Source of the DNA: AWTP1-13 sp050248715
GTDB lineage: Bacteria > Pseudomonadota > Alphaproteobacteria > Rhizobiales > Hyphomicrobiaceae
Length of the DNA: 64,000 bases
Direction: 5' to 3'
NCBI GenBank assembly: GCA_050248715.1
Contig: JBFWRV010000031.1
Coordinates: 1-64,000, forward strand
The position numbers were made by a program, and so were the translations under genes. This document shows, one piece after another, positions 50,797-58,765 of this stretch. The notes under the pieces are model-generated. The model was not told the origin of the DNA. It did not search any database and saw nothing but the letters and a program-made list of their open reading frames with translations. The stretch's first letter is position 1. Every line of letters begins with the position of its first letter.

Positions 50797-51837
50797 ATGA
50801 GGCTCGGAGTTCTGATGCGCTACGCCAGTCTCGCCGGCGGGCCACCGATGGATCACATTCTCGAGGCGGAGCGCCTGGGCTACCATTCCGTCTGGTGCGG
50901 CGAGGCCTACGGCAACGACGCCGTGAGCCCCATCGCCTGGGTGCTGGCGCGCACGACGAAGATCAAGGCCGGCACGGGCATCATGCAGATGTCGGCGCGC
51001 ACGCCGGCCTGCGCCGCGGCCACGGCGGCGACCCTGCAGGCCATGTCCGGCAACCGCTTCCTGATGGGCATTGGTCCGTCGGGCCCCCAGGTGATCGAGG
51101 GCTGGCACGGCATGCCCTACGGCAAGCCGCTCGAGCGCACGCGCGAATACGTCGCCATCGTGCGCAAGGTCTTCGCCCGCGAGGCGCCGCTCGAGCACAA
51201 GGGCGAGCACTACCAGATCCCCTACGCCGGCCCTGACGCCACCGGGCTCGGAAAGCCGCTCAAGAGCACGATGCACCCCGATCCGAGCCTCAAGATCTAT
51301 ACGGCCTCGTTCTCCCCGGCCGGCCTGCGCACCGCGGGCGAGGTCGCCGACGGCGTGCAGCCGATCTACATGAGCCCGGAGCGCACCAGCCTCATCACCG
51401 AGTACGTGCTGGAAGGCATGGCCGCGGCCGGCAGGCCGAGGTCGCTCGCCGACTTCGACATCGCCCCCTTCGTGCGCGTCGCCATGGGCAACGACCTGCA
51501 GGCCTGCCGCGATGCCCTGAAGCCGGAGATGGCCCTCTACATCGGCGGCATGGGCGCGCGCACCAAGAACTTCTACAACGACTATGTGAAGCGCCTGGGC
51601 CACGAGGCGGCGGCGGTGAAGATCCAGGATGCCTTCCTCGGCGGCCGCAAGGGCGAGGCGGCGGCTGCCGTTCCTGACGCACTGATCGACGAGACGGCCC
51701 TGGTCGGGCCGCCGGACCGCATCAAGGACCGCGTCCAGGCGTGGAAGGCCGGGGCCAAGGGCAACGAGATCGGCACCATGCTGCTCGGCGGCGCCAGCAT
51801 CGAGGCCCTGCGCGTCATCGCCGAGGCGGCGGCCTGA
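50797..51837 (+). CDS. LLM-class flavin-dependent oxidoreductase
   Basis: The protein has 346 residues. The TIM-barrel luciferase-like fold shows in AERLGYHSVWCGEAYGNDAV, GTGIMQMSARTPACAAATAATL, NRFLMGIGPSGPQVIEGWHG and ADGVQPIYMSPE. Sequence of this type is found in both FMN- and F420-dependent branches; an alphaproteobacterial source makes FMN more likely. It is alone, and a repeat pair follows. Confidence 0.9.
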   Translation: MRLGVLMRYASLAGGPPMDHILEAERLGYHSVWCGEAYGNDAVSPIAWVLARTTKIKAGTGIMQMSARTPACAAATAATLQAMSGNRFLMGIGPSGPQVIEGWHGMPYGKPLERTREYVAIVRKVFAREAPLEHKGEHYQIPYAGPDATGLGKPLKSTMHPDPSLKIYTASFSPAGLRTAGEVADGVQPIYMSPERTSLITEYVLEGMAAAGRPRSLADFDIAPFVRVAMGNDLQACRDALKPEMALYIGGMGARTKNFYNDYVKRLGHEAAAVKIQDAFLGGRKGEAAAAVPDALIDETALVGPPDRIKDRVQAWKAGAKGNEIGTMLLGGASIEALRVIAEAAA

Positions 51838-51865
51838 CAGCGCCGTGCCGCAGGCCACCTTCATG

Positions 51866-51945
51866 CCGTCGTCCTGAGCTTGTCGAAGGACGGGCCGCCT
51901 CCACCAAGCCGTGCTTCGACAAGCTCAGCACGGGGATGGAGGGCA
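51866..51945. repeat. CTGAGC-family inverted repeat
   Basis: GTCCTGAGCTTGTCGAAGGA (about 51871) and CCGTGCTTCGACAAGCTCAGC (about 51910; halves of the palindrome) lie in the gap between the LLM oxidoreductase and leuC. Confidence 0.8.
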
Positions 51946-52069
51946 CGGGGCAAGCGGCACGCGGTGAAGACCCGCATCTGCGCCGCCGCTTTCGGAACCC
52001 CCGCGGGATGTTGCGGGCTACGGGCGTGCGCGCTATCACAGCACCCGAAAGCCACGAGGACGACACGCC

Positions 52070-53491
52070 ATGGCCAAGCCGGCCCCCCAGACGCTGTACG
52101 ACAAGATTTTCGAGGACCACGTGGTGTCGCGCCAGCCCGACGGCACCTGCATCCTCTACATCGATCGCCATCTCGTGCACGAGGTGACGAGCCCGCAGGC
52201 GTTCGAGGGGCTGCGCCTCGCGGGGCGCAAGGTGCGTGCGCCGGAGAAGACGCTGGCCGTCGTCGACCACAACATCGCCACGTCCGCCGACCGCCACCAG
52301 GGCATCAAGGACGAGGAGAGTCGCATCCAGGTCGAGACCATGGCGAAGAACGCCAAGGACTTCGGCGTCGAGTACTATAACGAGCGCGACGTGCGGCAGG
52401 GCATCGTGCATGTGATCGGCCCGGAGCAGGGCTTCACGCTGCCGGGCACCACCATCGTCTGCGGCGACAGCCACACCTCCACGCACGGCGCCTTCGGCGC
52501 GCTGGCGCACGGCATCGGCACGTCCGAGGTCGAGCACGTGCTGGCGACCCAGACGCTGACGCAGAAGAAGGCCAAAAACATGCGCGTCACCGTCGACGGC
52601 AAGCTGCCGGACCACGTGACGGCCAAGGACATCATCCTCGCCATCATCGGCCAGATCGGCACCGCCGGCGGCACCGGCCACGTCATCGAGTACGCGGGCG
52701 AGGCCATCCGCGCGCTGTCGATGGAAGGCCGCATGACCGTGTGCAACATGTCGATCGAGGCCGGCGCCCGCGCCGGCATGGTCGCGCCTGACGAGAAGAC
52801 CTACGCCTACCTGAAGGGCCGGCCCAAGTCGCCCAAGGGCGCGGCCTGGGATGCGGCGATGAAGCACTGGCAGGGGACGCTGTTCACCGATCCAGGCGCC
52901 CGCTTCGACAGCGAGGTGAAGCTCGACGCCTCCCGGCTGCCGCCGATCGTGACCTGGGGCACCTCGCCCGAGGAGGTCGCGACGATCGAGGGCTCGGTGC
53001 CCGATCCCGCCAAGCTCGCCGACGAGACGAAGCGCGACAAGATGGTCCGCGCGCTCGACTACATGGGGTTGTCGCCGGGAACGAAGATCACGGACATTCC
53101 GCTCGACGTGGTGTGGATCGGCTCCTGCACCAACGGCCGCATCGAGGACTTGCGCAACGTCGCCAAGGTGGTCAAGGGCAAGAAGGTGTCGGACCGGCTG
53201 GCCTACGCCATGATCGTGCCGGGCTCTGGCCTGGTGAAGCAGCAGGCCGAGCAGGAGGGTCTCGACAAGATCTTCCTCGCGGCCGGCTTCGAGTGGCGGG
53301 AGGCCGGCTGCTCCATGTGCCTCGGCATGAACCCGGACCAGCTCAAGCCCGGCCAGCGCTGTGCCTCCACCTCGAACCGCAACTTCGAGGGCCGCCAGGG
53401 TTACCGCGGCCGCACCCATCTCGTCTCCCCGCAGATGGCGGCGGCGGCCGCCATCGCCGGCCACTTCGTGGACGTGCGCAAGCTGGCATAA
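52070..53491 (+). CDS. leuC: 3-isopropylmalate dehydratase, large subunit
   Basis: The protein has 473 residues. It isomerises isopropylmalate in leucine synthesis together with LeuD. Aconitase-type [4Fe-4S] ligands are visible: Cys in SCTNGRIEDLR and two Cys in GCSMCLGMNPD. Family motifs include LYIDRHLVHEVTSPQAFEGL, DHNIATS, GDSHTSTHGAFGALAHGIGTSEVEHVLATQTL and AARCASTSNRNFEGRQG-like NRNFEGRQG. leuD is not next to it in this window. Confidence 0.97.
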   Translation: MAKPAPQTLYDKIFEDHVVSRQPDGTCILYIDRHLVHEVTSPQAFEGLRLAGRKVRAPEKTLAVVDHNIATSADRHQGIKDEESRIQVETMAKNAKDFGVEYYNERDVRQGIVHVIGPEQGFTLPGTTIVCGDSHTSTHGAFGALAHGIGTSEVEHVLATQTLTQKKAKNMRVTVDGKLPDHVTAKDIILAIIGQIGTAGGTGHVIEYAGEAIRALSMEGRMTVCNMSIEAGARAGMVAPDEKTYAYLKGRPKSPKGAAWDAAMKHWQGTLFTDPGARFDSEVKLDASRLPPIVTWGTSPEEVATIEGSVPDPAKLADETKRDKMVRALDYMGLSPGTKITDIPLDVVWIGSCTNGRIEDLRNVAKVVKGKKVSDRLAYAMIVPGSGLVKQQAEQEGLDKIFLAAGFEWREAGCSMCLGMNPDQLKPGQRCASTSNRNFEGRQGYRGRTHLVSPQMAAAAAIAGHFVDVRKLA

Positions 53492-53815
53492 GCCTCGAGG
53501 CGCACGACGACGGCCGCGGTCGCAAACCCGGCTCCTGCGTGCGCGGGCTCTCGGGCGGACGCCCTCGGCCAGCATGACAAGCTTCATGCCGCCGAACGAT
53601 TGCGGCAGGTCGCGGGATCCTGTCGGCCGCGGCGCGATCGAGCGCACCTTCTCCTGCCTCGGAGACTCCCGACGCTTCACCACGTTACGACAAGTTGGCC
53701 CAAGCCACGCCGCAGTCGCCATTGCCTGCATCGTCGGCTACTGGTTATGAATCCTCAGCCTTGCTCTTTTACCGACCGCCGTGCCTTGCTGCGGCCTGCC
53801 AAGAAGGAGGATCAC

Positions 53816-54547
53816 GTGGCACAACGCCAGGACCTGGGTAGCTACGGCCAATTCTGCCCCGTGGCCATGGGGGCGGAAATCGTCTGCACGCGCTGGACCG
53901 CGCTCGTCCTGCGGGAGCTGCTTGCGGGCTCCGCCCGCTTCAACGACCTGCGCCGCGGGGTGCCGCTGATGTCACCGACGCTCCTGTCCAAGCGCCTGAA
54001 GGAGCTGGAGGAGGCGGGCGTGGTGGTCGCCGTGCCGACCGCTCAGGCCGGAGTGTTCGAATACAAGCTGACGCCCGCCGGAGAGGATCTGCGGCCGGTC
54101 GTCATGTCGATCGGCATCTGGGGGCAGCGGTGGGTGGAATCATCTCTGTCCCTCAAGAACCTCGACCCCTCGCTGCTGATGTGGGACATGCGGCGCAGCC
54201 TGGATCCGACGCCGCTGCCGCCGCGCCGCTGCACCGTCAATTTCCTGTTCCCGGAAGTCATCGCGGCCAAGGGCTCGTGGTGGCTGGTGATCGATGCCGG
54301 CACCGTCGACCTGTGCCAGACCAACCCCGGCTTCGACATTGATCTCTACGTGCGCAGCTCGCTGCGCAGCATGACGGCGGTCTGGATGGGCATGTCCACC
54401 GTGCGCGCGGAGATGGACGCCCGGCAGATCGAGCTGATCGGCGACAAGCACATTGCCGAATCCATGCAGCAATGGCTGGGGCTGAGCCCGTTCGCCAAGG
54501 AGAAGAGCCGCCTCCCGGCCAGGCCCGGAGCTCGCCCTCAGGCCTGA
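53816..54547 (+). CDS. HxlR-family transcriptional regulator with C-terminal lipid/sterol-carrier-like domain
   Basis: About 243 residues from GTG 53816, with AAGGAGG at the right distance. The winged helix of HxlR/MarR type is complete (GSYGQFCPVAMGAEIVCTRW, LVLRELLAGSARFNDLRRGV, MSPTLLSKRLKELEEAGVV, YKLTPAGEDLRPVV). The second half (CTVNFLFPEV, WWLVIDAGTVDLC, IDLYVRSSLRSMTAVWMG) resembles SCP2-like sterol-carrier domains that follow HxlR in many actinobacterial and proteobacterial regulators. A small-molecule ligand is likely. The Cys near the start of the wing (FCPVAMG) may be redox-sensitive. Confidence 0.88.
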   Translation: MAQRQDLGSYGQFCPVAMGAEIVCTRWTALVLRELLAGSARFNDLRRGVPLMSPTLLSKRLKELEEAGVVVAVPTAQAGVFEYKLTPAGEDLRPVVMSIGIWGQRWVESSLSLKNLDPSLLMWDMRRSLDPTPLPPRRCTVNFLFPEVIAAKGSWWLVIDAGTVDLCQTNPGFDIDLYVRSSLRSMTAVWMGMSTVRAEMDARQIELIGDKHIAESMQQWLGLSPFAKEKSRLPARPGARPQA

Positions 54548-54580
54548 CCAGAGCGCTATGCGAAGCGGCCGGCCTTCAGG

Positions 54581-54793
54581 CTACGCCGCCTTGCGCACGC
54601 CGGGCGCGCACAGGGCGGCCGCGATGCGGTCGACCGCAATGCTCCAATCGGCCGTCGGCTCGGCCGCGCCGAGGCCGAAGGCCCGCAGCGCATCGGCCGC
54701 GGTGCCGCCGTCACGAAAGATGCGAGCGCAGGCCTGACGCGCGTAACCGATCGCCTGCTGCCACTGCACGGGATTGATGTGTCGGGGGGACAT
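54581..54793 (-). CDS. Small hypothetical protein
   Basis: The protein has 70 residues from ATG 54793. MSPRHINPVQWQQAIGYARQ, ACARIFRDGGTAADALRAFG and ADWSIAVDRIAAALCA give three helices. I recall such short proteins in Bradyrhizobium-like genomes but no function. It lies tail to tail with the HxlR gene. Confidence 0.65.
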   Translation of the reverse strand: MSPRHINPVQWQQAIGYARQACARIFRDGGTAADALRAFGLGAAEPTADWSIAVDRIAAALCAPGVRKAA

Positions 54794-55959
54794 GCTTGCG
54801 CCTCTATGCGTGTTTGGGCTTTTCGTTGGGGAATGCAGGCAACGCAACACGGGAACGCGATACGCATGGACTTCGTCGGTGGGCGGCAGGCGCATCCGGT
54901 TAAATGGCTCCACGACGCAAAACCCTGTCACGCGAAGCCGTCAGTGACATGCAATGTCCGTTGCCGGATGCGCCTGCCCCAAGGACGGCCGGTGACGGCC
55001 CTCCTCGAACTCCAGGGCTGGCTGCCTCAGCCCTTGAGACGTTCCTCCTGACTTGGGCCCGAAAACCGGAGACCTGGACCAGGGCCCAGATCCGGACCGA
55101 GACCGGAGCCGCGTGCTTCGTGTGACGCTGTCGGCTGCAGCGCGGCGACCACCGCACCGACCACGTCGCGCAACGCTACCCAGGGACTCTCACTCGACGT
55201 GCTCAATGCAGTTTCTGCCTCGGCTTTCCCCGTGCCAATCGGCCAAGCCGCCCGGCGATACGCGCGAACCTGTTCGCCTGGGCGACCCGCCGTAACGAGA
55301 GCAACACGGGGGCAAGCGCTAGCTTCGGGGACACCTTCGACGCGGACGCAACAGCACTCCCACTCACTCGGTCGTACGCAGACGCAACAGGACAGGAAGG
55401 TACTCGACCAGACGCAGACGCCACGGAACCCTTACGCAACGCAACCGCACGCTTGCTCACAGACGCAGACACGACGCAACGCACACTCGGGGACGCGGAC
55501 ACAACAGGACGCTCACTTACGCACCGCAACCAGGACGCAACGCCACTCACACGCCGGCCGCCATACGCAACGCTGCGGCCGAGGTAGACACTCGGGCTGG
55601 AGGAGACTGCTGTACCGTCGGGAACTCGCATGGTGCTCGAACGTCCCTTGGGCAAAAAGCGCGCACTCACAGAGTCGTGAATTGCGCGAAACGCCGACTC
55701 ACTACCCTGCCCAACTCGATTCATTTGCGAGATACGTTCCACCACCAACCCACCGATGTTCCTTTTGCGTTCCAACCACGCCCCCAATTAACAGTCGCTT
55801 TTGGACAACACCAAGGCCCAAACTTGACCGGCTTGCGATCATCGACAGCAAAAATATCTTGACCATTGTCCATCGAATCCGGCGCACGCTCGCCGCGAAT
55901 CACACCTTTGGCGCAGACGCAGGACGCGACCCGAGCCTGAACAACCCCCGCGGAGGCGC
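54794..55959. other. Gene-poor stretch with a GACGCAAC-rich region
   Basis: No convincing gene over about 1,170 bases. From about 55320 to 55620 the plus strand is built on irregular repeats of ACGCAACAG, GACGCAGAC and ACGCAACGC, spaced by 10-25 bases. The minus strand therefore reads as GTTGCGTCTGCGT. Frames through it encode strings of Val-Ala-Ser-Ala or Gln-Thr-Gln and should not be annotated as genes. GC falls towards 50% at 55700-55900. Confidence 0.6.
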
Positions 55960-56616
55960 ATGGCAGTCGACCTTCTGACCTCAGGACCGGCCGATGCGGC
56001 TGCCCGCTTCCTGTGTGCCCACGGGGCTGGCGCCGGCATGGAGACGGCCTTCCTGAAGGCGGTCGCCGGCCTGTTGGCTGAGCGCGGAATTGCCACCCTC
56101 CGCTTCGAGTTCTCCTACATGGCAGCCCGGCGCCACGGCGGCGGGCGCAAGCCTCCGCCGAGGGCCGAGCGTCTCATCGCAGAGTACCGCGCCGCCGTCG
56201 ATGCCGTGCCGCCCGGCCCGCCGCTGCTGATCGGCGGCAAGTCCATGGGCGGCCGCGTGGCGAGCCTCCTCGCTGACGAGTTGCACGCCGCCTCCAGCGT
56301 CGCCGGGCTTGTGTGCCTCGGCTACCCCTTCCATCCTCCCAACAAGCCGGATCAGCTGCGCACCGCGCACCTGCGGGGGCTCGCCTGCCCGACGCTGATC
56401 GTGCAGGGTGACCGCGATCCGTTCGGCAATCGTGCGGAAGTTGAGGGCTACGACCTCTCGCGCGCGATCCGGCTCCACTGGGCCGATGACGGCGACCACG
56501 ACCTCGGGCCCCGCGGCGGCTCCGGCTTCACGCGCAAGGGCAACCTCGCCGCCGCCGCCGACGCCGTCGCGGCATTCGCCAAGAGCCTCGCCGGCGAGAT
56601 CCAATGGGTGCGATGA
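55960..56616 (+). CDS. Alpha/beta hydrolase, KANSL3/Tex30-like
   Basis: The protein has 218 residues. The nucleophile elbow is GGKSMGGRV (Ser), the acid is in IVQGDRDPFG, and the His is in DGDHDLGPR. LCAHGAGAGMETAF near the start and GYPFHPPNKPDQLRTAHL are typical of the small dienelactone-hydrolase-like family KAT8-associated Tex30/YjhR. Substrate unknown. Cytosolic. It lies tail to tail with dnaX. Confidence 0.88.
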   Translation: MAVDLLTSGPADAAARFLCAHGAGAGMETAFLKAVAGLLAERGIATLRFEFSYMAARRHGGGRKPPPRAERLIAEYRAAVDAVPPGPPLLIGGKSMGGRVASLLADELHAASSVAGLVCLGYPFHPPNKPDQLRTAHLRGLACPTLIVQGDRDPFGNRAEVEGYDLSRAIRLHWADDGDHDLGPRGGSGFTRKGNLAAAADAVAAFAKSLAGEIQWVR

Positions 56617-56718
56617 TCAAGAAACCTGCGCCATCGCATGATGGGGGGACAGGCGGACTCTCGATCGCGTCGCGGTCGTCCTGCCGCTTGCCGCTGAGCG
56701 CGGGCATGGGCGCGGTGC

Positions 56719-58470
56719 TCAGCCCGTGCCAGTGTCGTCCTTGTCGGCCGGGCCCGGTAGGGGACGCACACCGGTGATCTTGGCGTCGGGGAACTGCTGC
56801 AGCACGGCGGCAACGGCCGGGTGCGCGGCGATGTCACGAATCTCGGCAGCGGCGCGGTCGCGCTGCACCTGGCCGTAGGGCGGCTCGCCCATTGTCTTGC
56901 TGAGCGCCACCATCCAACGCTTGCCGGTCCAGGCGTTGAGCTTTTCGCGCAGCTCGTTGGGGAGCTCCTTGGGCGCACCGGCAAGCAGATGCAGCTCGAT
57001 GCTGCCGGCAGGATCGAAGCGCACGAGGCTCACGTGCTCTTCCAGGTGGACCTTGAGTTTGGCCTCGCGGCGCTCGCTGGCGAGCGCGATGGCGTCGGCA
57101 AAGCTGCGCAGGATCGGCAGGTTGCCGTCGGACGCTACGTCGGCGGGGCCAATGTCGTCCTCGGCCATGCCGTCATCGTCGCCGGCCTCGTCGAGGAGGT
57201 CCACGGGGGCCGTGGCCGACCCTCGCGCCTCGGCGCGCGCAGGCGCAGGCTTGGCGGCAGGGCGCGGGGTGCCGCCGAGCGCGCCGATGATGTCGGCGGG
57301 CGTCGGCAGGTCCGCCGTGTAGGAGAGGCGGATCAGGATCATCTCGGCGGCGGCCGCCTGGTTCGGCGCGCGGGCCAGCTCCTCCAGGCCCTTGAGCAGC
57401 AGCTGCCAGGCGCGCGACAGGATCGCAACCGACAGGCGCTCGCCGAGGCTTGCGGCGCGCCGGCGCTCCTCGCCCGAGAGTCCTTCACCCGCCGCGGCGG
57501 CGCCCAGGGTCTTGGCGCGCGTGGCCACGTGGACCGCCTCCGCGAGATCGGCCAGCACCTGGGCCGGCTCGGCGCCGTCGCGATGCAGGCCGGCGAACAT
57601 CTCGAGCGCCTCGGCCGTGGCCCCGCCCAGCAGTCTCTCCAGCAGGTCGAAGATGCGGCCGCGGTCGGCGAGGCCCAGCATGTCGCGCACGCGCTCGAGC
57701 TGCACCTGGCCCGCACCCATCCCGAGCGCCTGGTCGAGCAGCGAGAGGCCGTCGCGCACGGAGCCTTCGGCGGCGCGAGCGATCAGTGCCAGGGCTTCAT
57801 CCTCGGCCTTGCCGCCCTCCTTGCCGACGATCGTCTTGAAGTGGTCGACCAGCACGGGCACTTCCACGCGCCTCAAATCGAAGCGCTGGCAGCGCGACAG
57901 CACGGTCAGCGGCACCTTGCGCACCTCGGTGGTGGCAAAGATGAACTTCACGTGGCCGGGCGGCTCCTCCAGCGTCTTCAGCAGGGCGTTGAACGCGCCC
58001 TTGGAGAGCATGTGCACCTCGTCGATCAGATACACCTTGTAGCGGGCGACCAGCGGCCTGTAGCGGGCGCTCTCGATGATCTCGCGGATGTTGTCGACGC
58101 CGGTGTTGGAGGCGGCGTCCATCTCGAGCACGTCAGGGTGCCGGCCTTCCATGATCTCGGCGCAGTGGCGTCCGAACTCGGGCATGTCGAAGGTGGGCTT
58201 GTCGACGCCGTCGCGCTCGTAGTTGAGGGCACGCGAGAGGATGCGCGCGGTGGTGGTCTTGCCGACGCCGCGCACGCCCGTCAGCATGTAGCCCTGGGCG
58301 ATGCGGTCGGTGGCAAACGCGTTTCGCAGCGTCGTCACCATGGCGTCCTGGCCGATCAGGCCCGTGAACGACGACGGCCGGTACTTGCGCGCCAGGACGA
58401 CATAGGGCGCCGCCTGCCCGGCCGCATCCCCGCCATCCTTGCCCTGGTCTGGTGCTTTCTTTTTCGCCAT
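56719..58470 (-). CDS. dnaX: DNA polymerase III subunit gamma/tau
   Basis: The protein has 583 residues and forms the clamp-loader motor. Walker A is GVRGVGKTTTARI, Walker B is YLIDEVHMLSK with FNALLKTLEEPP following, the sensor 1 is in FIFATTEVRKVP, and LSRCQRFDLRR carries the Arg finger. The zinc module is reduced to one Cys (FGRHCAEIMEG), as I recall for other alphaproteobacteria. The C-terminal half (tau-like, about 370-583) is Ala- and Asp-rich and ends with the polymerase-binding-type region. ybaB and recR, usual downstream partners, are not here: an unrelated hydrolase follows. Confidence 0.96.
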   Translation of the reverse strand: MAKKKAPDQGKDGGDAAGQAAPYVVLARKYRPSSFTGLIGQDAMVTTLRNAFATDRIAQGYMLTGVRGVGKTTTARILSRALNYERDGVDKPTFDMPEFGRHCAEIMEGRHPDVLEMDAASNTGVDNIREIIESARYRPLVARYKVYLIDEVHMLSKGAFNALLKTLEEPPGHVKFIFATTEVRKVPLTVLSRCQRFDLRRVEVPVLVDHFKTIVGKEGGKAEDEALALIARAAEGSVRDGLSLLDQALGMGAGQVQLERVRDMLGLADRGRIFDLLERLLGGATAEALEMFAGLHRDGAEPAQVLADLAEAVHVATRAKTLGAAAAGEGLSGEERRRAASLGERLSVAILSRAWQLLLKGLEELARAPNQAAAAEMILIRLSYTADLPTPADIIGALGGTPRPAAKPAPARAEARGSATAPVDLLDEAGDDDGMAEDDIGPADVASDGNLPILRSFADAIALASERREAKLKVHLEEHVSLVRFDPAGSIELHLLAGAPKELPNELREKLNAWTGKRWMVALSKTMGEPPYGQVQRDRAAAEIRDIAAHPAVAAVLQQFPDAKITGVRPLPGPADKDDTGTG

Positions 58471-58557
58471 GCCGCGTTGACACCCACTCCGACGTCATGC
58501 CCGCGTCGGAGCCGCGAGGGCTGGTGATCCGCATTCCCCTCTCGAAGGAATGGAAGT

Positions 58558-58653
58558 GGGAGGCTGGACGAGCGACCCGCATCTGGCTCGTTAGGGCTGC
58601 TTCCTTCCGGACCTGACCCGGTTGGCGAGGGACACGTCCACCGCCAACCTCCC
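58558..58653 (-). ncRNA. ffs: Signal recognition particle RNA (small, 4.5S type)
   Basis: The minus strand holds the hallmark GGTCAGGTCCGGAAGGAAGC followed by AGCCC, the GGAA tetraloop and symmetric and asymmetric loops of domain IV that bind Ffh. The ends GGGAGGTTGGCGG and CCAGCCTCCC pair to close a single hairpin of about 96 nucleotides. It lies about 90 bases upstream of dnaX on the same strand, an arrangement I recall from other proteobacteria. Confidence 0.93.
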
Positions 58654-58765
58654 GCGCCGATTATGGTGTGCCGGCCCGGCGATTACAACCCGCCCCGGGG
58701 GCTCGTTGCCCGCGCAGCATGAGGCCACTGGCCGCGGCGAAGTCGCGGACCTCCCCATCGTCGCG

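Noticed and set aside
55320..55620. Possible CRISPR array
   Set aside because: Repeat units are under 12 bases, irregularly spaced and imperfect; no cas genes nearby.
55203..55787. 194-residue minus-strand frame rich in SVASAS
   Set aside because: It is the translation of the GACGCAAC repeat field; no stable domain and no good ribosome-binding site.
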